DNA from: JADJWR01 sp964610575
GTDB taxonomy: Bacteria; Pseudomonadota; Gammaproteobacteria; Burkholderiales; Burkholderiaceae_F
Assembly: GCA_964610575.1 (NCBI GenBank)
Contig: CAZSYX010000047.1
Coordinates: 1-27,165 of the forward strand
Direction: 5' to 3'
DNA length: 27,165 nucleotides
Every line of letters begins with the position of its first letter. Position 1 is the first letter of the stretch. Below, in pieces: positions 23,028 to 27,165 of this stretch. A program made the translations under genes and the position numbers. The notes under the pieces were generated by a model. It did no database searches, had not been told where the DNA came from, and saw nothing but the letters and a program-made list of their open reading frames with translations.

Positions 23028-24331
23028 GCAGTTTCATCGTCGCCGCGGTGATCATGGTCGTCATCGGGGTGGCCTGGGTGATGCCGCCGCTGCTGCGCGG
23101 CGGCGCGCGCGCCAGGGTCGATCGCACCGCAGTCAACCTCGGCATCCTCAAGGACCAGCTGGCCGAACTGGACGCCGAGCACGCGCGCGGCGCGATCGCC
23201 GACGCCCAGTACGCCGCCACCAAGGCCGACCTGCAGCAGCGTGTGCTCGACGAAACGCAGGCCGAGCCGGCCACCGAGGCGCCGCGGGCGAGCCAGCTGG
23301 GCAAGCTGACGGCGGCAGTGGTCGTGCTCGTCGTGCCGATCGCCTCGGCAATGCTCTACTCACGCTTCGGCGACCTGTCGGCCTTCAATCCGCTGGCGCG
23401 CCAGGGCGCGGACGCGGCGCACCAGTTCAGCAAGGACGACGTGGCCAAGATGACGGAGCGCCTGGCCGAGCGGCTGAAGAAGGAGCCGGAAAACGCCAAC
23501 GGCTGGGCGACGCTGGCGCGCACCTACTACCAGATGGGTCGCTTCGCCGAGGCCTCCGCCGCCTTCGAGAAGCTGGTCGGGCTGATGCCGGAGGATGCTT
23601 CGCTGCTGGCCGACTACGCCGACGCGCTGGCGATGGCGCAGGGGCGCAAGATCGCCGGCAAGCCGCTGGAACTGATCAACCGCGCGCTGAAGATCGATCC
23701 GCTGCAGTGGAAGGCGCTGGCGATGGCGGGCACCGAGGCGTTCGACCGCCAGGACTACAAGGGCGCCGTCGAGCTGTGGGAAAAGCTGCATGCGTCCCTG
23801 CCGGCCGATGCGCCGATGAAACAGCAGTTGGCTGGCAGCATCAACGAAGCGCGTCAGCGCGCGGGCATGCCGCAAGTAGCCGCGGCTTCGCCCCCGCCGG
23901 TTGCCGCCAAGCCCGCCGCGCCGGTCGCGGATGCGGCAGCAAAGGCCGCTGCAAAGCAGGCCGCGCCGCAGGTCGCCGGTGCGACCAGGGCCCATGTTGC
24001 CGGCACCGTATCGCTCAGCGCGCAGTTGCGCGCCAAGGTCGCGCCCGAGGACAGCGTGATCATCTTCGCCCGCCCTTCCGAAGGTTCGCGCATGCCGCTG
24101 GCACTGGTGCGTGTGCAGGCGAAGGACCTACCGAAGACCTTCGCGCTCGACGACACGATGGCTATATCGCCTGACGCCAAGCTGTCGAACTTCGCGGAGG
24201 TCATCGTCGGCGCGCGGGTGTCGAAGTCCGGCAGCCCGATGCCGCAGAAGGGCGACCTCGAAGGACTGTCCAAGCCGGTCAAGCTTGGCCGCAGCGACAT
24301 CGCCATCACCATCGACACCGAACTGCGCTGA
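23024..24331 (+). CDS. ccmI: Cytochrome c maturation TPR protein CcmI
   Basis: 435 aa. Two membrane helices (about 4-22 and 94-112) flank a cytoplasmic coiled-coil segment, followed by periplasmic TPR repeats (about 145-275) that hold apocytochrome C-termini. An Ala/Pro/Lys-rich linker (about 285-325) leads to a C-terminal beta domain (HVAGTVSLSAQLRAKV to the end), the Ig-like extension of longer CcmI proteins. The start overlaps ccmH. It resembles the gene at 26316 over the two helices and the TPR region (for example DYADALAMAQGRKIAGKPLE against EYADALGMAQGGRLAGKPRE), so the two are paralogues. Confidence 0.95.
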   Translation: MSSFIVAAVIMVVIGVAWVMPPLLRGGARARVDRTAVNLGILKDQLAELDAEHARGAIADAQYAATKADLQQRVLDETQAEPATEAPRASQLGKLTAAVVVLVVPIASAMLYSRFGDLSAFNPLARQGADAAHQFSKDDVAKMTERLAERLKKEPENANGWATLARTYYQMGRFAEASAAFEKLVGLMPEDASLLADYADALAMAQGRKIAGKPLELINRALKIDPLQWKALAMAGTEAFDRQDYKGAVELWEKLHASLPADAPMKQQLAGSINEARQRAGMPQVAAASPPPVAAKPAAPVADAAAKAAAKQAAPQVAGATRAHVAGTVSLSAQLRAKVAPEDSVIIFARPSEGSRMPLALVRVQAKDLPKTFALDDTMAISPDAKLSNFAEVIVGARVSKSGSPMPQKGDLEGLSKPVKLGRSDIAITIDTELR

Positions 24332-24332
24332 A

Positions 24333-24352
24333 GCGCCAACGCGACGTTGCGC
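24333..24352 (+). terminator. Hairpin after ccmI
   Basis: GCGCCAACG (24333-24341) pairs with CGTTGCGC (24345-24352), with one bulged C and a three-base loop, directly after the ccmI stop. No T tract follows. It may be an mRNA end or a weak terminator between the ccm operon and the nitrite reductase promoter. Confidence 0.35.
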
Positions 24353-24386
24353 CTCGCGCGCGTAACGGTCGCCGTAACCGAAGCTC

Positions 24387-24402
24387 TACCCCCAAAGAGG
24401 TA
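24387..24402 (+). promoter_or_regulatory. 7-2-7 NarL/NarP-like binding site
   Basis: TACCCCC-AA-AGAGGTA. Compared with the enterobacterial 7-2-7 consensus (TACYYMT, two bases, AKRRGTA), 13 of 14 defined positions agree, the misfit being the last base of the left heptamer. Its centre at 24394.5 lies 28 bp upstream of the FNR-like centre. No NarL-type regulator is encoded in the window, so this rests on sequence and position. Confidence 0.5.
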
Positions 24403-24411
24403 GGCGGAAGA

Positions 24412-24433
24412 GCGCTTGATTCCGGTCAAGCGC
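24412..24433 (+). promoter_or_regulatory. FNR-like box before the octaheme nitrite reductase
   Basis: The core TTGATTCCGGTCAA (24416-24429) differs from the FNR consensus TTGAT-N4-ATCAA by one base, and the 8-bp arms GCGCTTGA / TCAAGCGC are perfectly complementary. The centre is 24422.5, 110 bp before the start codon. A weak -10-like GAAACT (24451-24456) would give a start near 24464 and place the box at -41.5, the activating position for FNR-type regulators. Confidence 0.7.
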
Positions 24434-24532
24434 GAGGCGGCCCCGTCTTCGAAACTGCGGGCATGTTGCGCTGCCGCGCCAGGCGCGGCGGTGCCTCGCA
24501 TCTGCAAGAAGACGAAAGAGGGGAGTCACACG

Positions 24533-26275
24533 ATGTTGCGCTTTACCGATCTGATCCTGCGTGCGTCCGCTGCGCTGGCGGCGGCGGTTTTCCTGAGCAT
24601 GGCCGCGGCACCGGCCTCGGCACAGGCGCCAGCGGCGCCGGCGAAGAAGGCGCCGGTTGCGGCCAAGTTCGACGCCACCCCGTGCCTGGGCTGCCATGCG
24701 CCGATCAAGGACTTTCACGACCAGGGCAAGCACAAGGGCGTGGCCTGCACCAGCTGCCACCAGGGCGTGGACAAGCACCTGAACGATGCGAAGGCACGCC
24801 CGCTGACCGTCACCGACCCGGCGGCCTGCGGCGCCTGCCACCAGCTGCAGTTCCAGTCGATGTACACGATGAACTGGGAGAAGACCGCACGCAAGGAGAA
24901 GTCCCTTGCCACCGGCCCGTCGCCCAATCCGGCCTTCGACAAGCTGATGATGCCGCACGGCTTCACGCGCGAGCACAACGAACCGCGCTCGCACGCCTTT
25001 GCGCTGTACGACCAGGTGGTGATCGACCGCGCCTTCGGCGGCCGCTTCCAGAACAAGGAGGGCTGGCAGTTCCTGACGCAGCCCGGCGGCAACTTCAAGA
25101 TCTGGAGCCACCTCGAAGACCAGTTCCCGGGCGAGGACCACAAGGCGTTCAAGCCGGGCACGGCGGCAGCGGCCAACCCGGTGTGCATGTCGTGCAAGAC
25201 GCAGGACCACATCCTCGACTGGGCCTACCTGGGCGATCCGGTGCCGGGCGCCAAATGGAGCCGCACCTCGAAGGTCACCGAGTTCGTCAAGGACGTCAAT
25301 CATTCGCTGAACTGCTTCTTCTGCCACGACCCGCACTCGGCCAAGCCGCGCGTGGTGCGTGACGGCCTGATCCAGGCGCTGACGAGGCCGGAGAAGGACA
25401 CGCTGTGGCACCGTGACGAGCGTGCCGCCAAGATCGACGTCAAGGACCTCGGCGTGCGCGGCTACACGCGCAAGATCGCCACGCTGTCGCGCTACGACAT
25501 GAACCTGCAGTGCGGCCAGTGCCACGTCGAGTACAACTGCAACCCGGGCACGGATCCCACCACCGGCAAGCCGATCGGCATGGCCGATTCGCGCACCAAC
25601 CACTTCCCGTTCAGGCCGGTCGACGAGATCGGCAAGCACTACAGCGACCTGAAATTCGGCGACTTCCGGCACGGCATCACCGGTGCGCTGCTGTGGAAGG
25701 GCCAGCATCCGGACGTCGAGGTCTTCTACAACTCGAAGCACCAGAAGGCCGGCGTCGAATGCTCGTCTTGCCACATGCCGAAGGTGAAGGACAAGAAGAC
25801 CGGCAAGACCTACACCTCGCACTGGCAGACCAGTCCGAAGCACTACATCCAGGAGACCTGCCTGACCTGCCACAGCGCGTGGAGCAAGCAGCAGGCGACC
25901 TATGCGATCGACTCGCTGAAGAACCGCTTCGAGGGCAAGAAGCGCAAGGCCGAGTTCTGGCTGACGCGGCTGGTCGACAAGTTCGAGGAAGCGAAGAACA
26001 TCAGTGTCGACGAAGCCGTGCTCAACCAGGCGCGCGCCAAGCACGCCGACGCGCACATCAACTGGGAATGGTGGACGGCGGCCAATGGCGCCGGCTTCCA
26101 CAATCCCGAGCAGGCCACCGCGTCGCTGAACAAATCGATGATGATCTCGCAGGAAGGCATCAAGATCCTCGACGATGCCATGGCTGCCAGGCGGAAGGCC
26201 ATGACGACCGCGGCAGCGGCCCCTGCAGCCGCTCCGGCAGCGCCCGCGGCGCCGCCACCGGTGGAGAAGAAGTAG
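24533..26275 (+). CDS. Octaheme cytochrome c nitrite reductase (ONR, TvNiR-like)
   Basis: 580 aa periplasmic enzyme expected to reduce nitrite to ammonium with six electrons. The signal peptide ends APASA|QA. Eight hemes: CLGCH 51, CTSCH 72, CGACH 99, CMSCK 218, CFFCH 261, CGQCH 327, CSSCH 410 and CLTCH 443. The fourth, with Lys222 as axial ligand, is the catalytic heme; a fourth-position CXXCK is the mark of the Thioalkalivibrio enzyme TvNiR. Tyr334-x-Cys336 matches its thioether-linked Tyr-Cys pair, and Gln391-His392 its catalytic pair, at the same 58-residue spacing from Tyr to His. Arg166 is the likely catalytic arginine. A Pro/Ala-rich tail ends the protein. GAGGGGAG precedes the ATG. 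Pentaheme NrfA is excluded by the three extra N-terminal hemes. Confidence 0.93.
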   Translation: MLRFTDLILRASAALAAAVFLSMAAAPASAQAPAAPAKKAPVAAKFDATPCLGCHAPIKDFHDQGKHKGVACTSCHQGVDKHLNDAKARPLTVTDPAACGACHQLQFQSMYTMNWEKTARKEKSLATGPSPNPAFDKLMMPHGFTREHNEPRSHAFALYDQVVIDRAFGGRFQNKEGWQFLTQPGGNFKIWSHLEDQFPGEDHKAFKPGTAAAANPVCMSCKTQDHILDWAYLGDPVPGAKWSRTSKVTEFVKDVNHSLNCFFCHDPHSAKPRVVRDGLIQALTRPEKDTLWHRDERAAKIDVKDLGVRGYTRKIATLSRYDMNLQCGQCHVEYNCNPGTDPTTGKPIGMADSRTNHFPFRPVDEIGKHYSDLKFGDFRHGITGALLWKGQHPDVEVFYNSKHQKAGVECSSCHMPKVKDKKTGKTYTSHWQTSPKHYIQETCLTCHSAWSKQQATYAIDSLKNRFEGKKRKAEFWLTRLVDKFEEAKNISVDEAVLNQARAKHADAHINWEWWTAANGAGFHNPEQATASLNKSMMISQEGIKILDDAMAARRKAMTTAAAAPAAAPAAPAAPPPVEKK

Positions 26276-26315
26276 CGCAGCGGCAGCGCGGTCGCGGCGC
26301 GTAGGACGCGGGCAC

Positions 26316-27165
26316 GATGACGGCATTCGTCGCCGCTGCGATTGCTTTGACGCTGCTGGCCGTCGGCGCGGTCCTATTCGGGCCGCGCCTGCTGCGGCCG
26401 GCAGGGCGCGAGGTCTCGCGGGCGCACACCAACGCGGCGGTGCTGCGCCAGCAGCTTGCCGAGCTAGAGGGCGAGCGGCTGCGCGGCCTGCTCGACGAGG
26501 CCGAATTCTCGCGCCTGCGTGACGAACTGCAGTGCCGCCTGCTGAGCGAGGCTGCGCCTGCGGCCGGTGTCTCGCCAAACAGCGCGCAGCCACGCCGTGC
26601 TCTGCTCGCCTACGCAGCAGCGCTGCCGGTGGCGGCGGTCCTGCTTTACCTGCAGTTCGGCCATCCACAGCTGATCGGCGCGCCTGCGGCGCCGCAGCCG
26701 CTGACGGCGTCCGATGCCGCGGGCAAGGACACCGACACCCTGCTGATGCAACTCGAGACCCACGTGGCCGCGTCGCCGGACGACGCGCGCGCCTGGGTGA
26801 TGCTCGCGCGGCTGCGCATGCAGCGCGACCAGTTCGAGCCGGCAGCGGTGGCCTACGGGCGTGCCCTCGAGGCGTCGGCCAAGGTCGCCCGCGACCCGCT
26901 GATCTGGTGCGAGTACGCCGATGCCCTCGGCATGGCGCAGGGCGGGCGTCTGGCCGGCAAGCCGCGCGAGATGATCGACAAGGCCTTGGCCCTGGATGCG
27001 GCCCATCCGCGCGCGCTGGAGATGGCCGGCAGCGCCGCCTACGAGGCCGGCGACTTCCGCGGCGCAGCCCGCTACTGGCAGCAGCTGCTGACGCTGCTTC
27101 CCGCCGATTCGCTTGAACGCGCCGAGCTCGCCGCCGCCATCGCGCGCGCCGAGCAGCGGGCGAAG
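26316..27165 (+). CDS. Second CcmI/NrfG-like TPR protein (3' end beyond the window)
   Basis: At least 283 aa, open to the right edge. Helix 1 (about 3-26), a cytoplasmic segment beginning NAAVLRQQLAELEGERLRG, helix 2 (about 96-112) and a periplasmic TPR region with YADALGMAQGGRLAGKP repeat the layout of the ccmI product of the ccm operon. It starts 40 bp after the octaheme nitrite reductase, probably in the same transcript. In E. coli the CXXCK heme of NrfA needs its own NrfEFG lyase, in which NrfG is a CcmI-like TPR protein, so a role in attaching the CMSCK heme is a reasonable inference. Whether NrfE- and NrfF-like genes follow cannot be seen. Confidence 0.85.

Noticed and set aside
24533..26275. 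Pentaheme NrfA or hydroxylamine oxidoreductase as the identity of the multiheme enzyme
   Set aside because: There are eight hemes, not five, and the CXXCK fourth heme with Tyr-x-Cys fits the octaheme nitrite reductase; hydroxylamine oxidoreductases lack CXXCK.
24386..26668. A 760-codon minus-strand frame opposite the nitrite reductase
   Set aside because: No recognisable domain, and it is antisense to a protein with eight intact heme motifs.

Overview
The window is GC-rich, densely coded DNA of a Gram-negative proteobacterium. The complete system I ccm set in the order ccmABCDEFGHI, the codon use and the protein style suggest a betaproteobacterium, perhaps Rhodocyclales- or Burkholderiales-like. 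That placement is inference from memory of similar gene sets. No rRNA, tRNA, CRISPR array or insertion sequence was seen.

Layout. (1) Positions 1-6919, minus strand: a bacterial V/A-type ATPase operon, read right to left as a coiled-coil G/H-like stalk subunit, C, I, K, F, E, A and B (B runs off the left edge). A REP-like double hairpin lies at the A/B junction and is translated as the C-terminal tail of subunit A. (2) Positions 6920-7426: a divergent intergenic region with a perfect TTGA-N6-TCAA palindrome. (3) Positions 7427-16825, plus strand: an extracellular electron transfer conduit made of two different OmcA/MtrC-type decaheme lipoproteins separated by a small ComEA-like helix-hairpin-helix protein, then an MtrA/DmsE-type periplasmic decaheme cytochrome and an MtrB/PioB-type outer-membrane porin. 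(4) Positions 17029-24331: the complete cytochrome c maturation operon ccmABCDEFGHI. (5) Positions 24387-24429: a promoter region with a 7-2-7 NarL/NarP-like site and an FNR-like box. (6) Positions 24533-26275: an octaheme nitrite reductase of the TvNiR/ONR family, with a CXXCK catalytic heme and the Tyr-x-Cys and Gln-His active-site pairs. (7) Position 26316 to the end: a second CcmI/NrfG-like TPR protein, cut by the window edge.

How the parts fit. The conduit and the reductase together contain 38 c-type heme motifs, and the ccm operon that attaches such hemes lies between them. The octaheme enzyme needs one heme on CXXCK, and the second CcmI-like gene right behind it may be a dedicated NrfG-like assembly factor. 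The only two perfect TTGA-N6-TCAA palindromes found by eye lie before the V-ATPase operon and before the nitrite reductase, so both may answer to one CRP/FNR-family regulator. The reductase promoter also copies the spacing of enterobacterial nitrite-reductase promoters (FNR-like centre and NarL-like centre 28 bp apart). The most interesting signals are this promoter, the octaheme enzyme with its possible private chaperone, the two-cytochrome conduit, and the structured leader before the second surface cytochrome.
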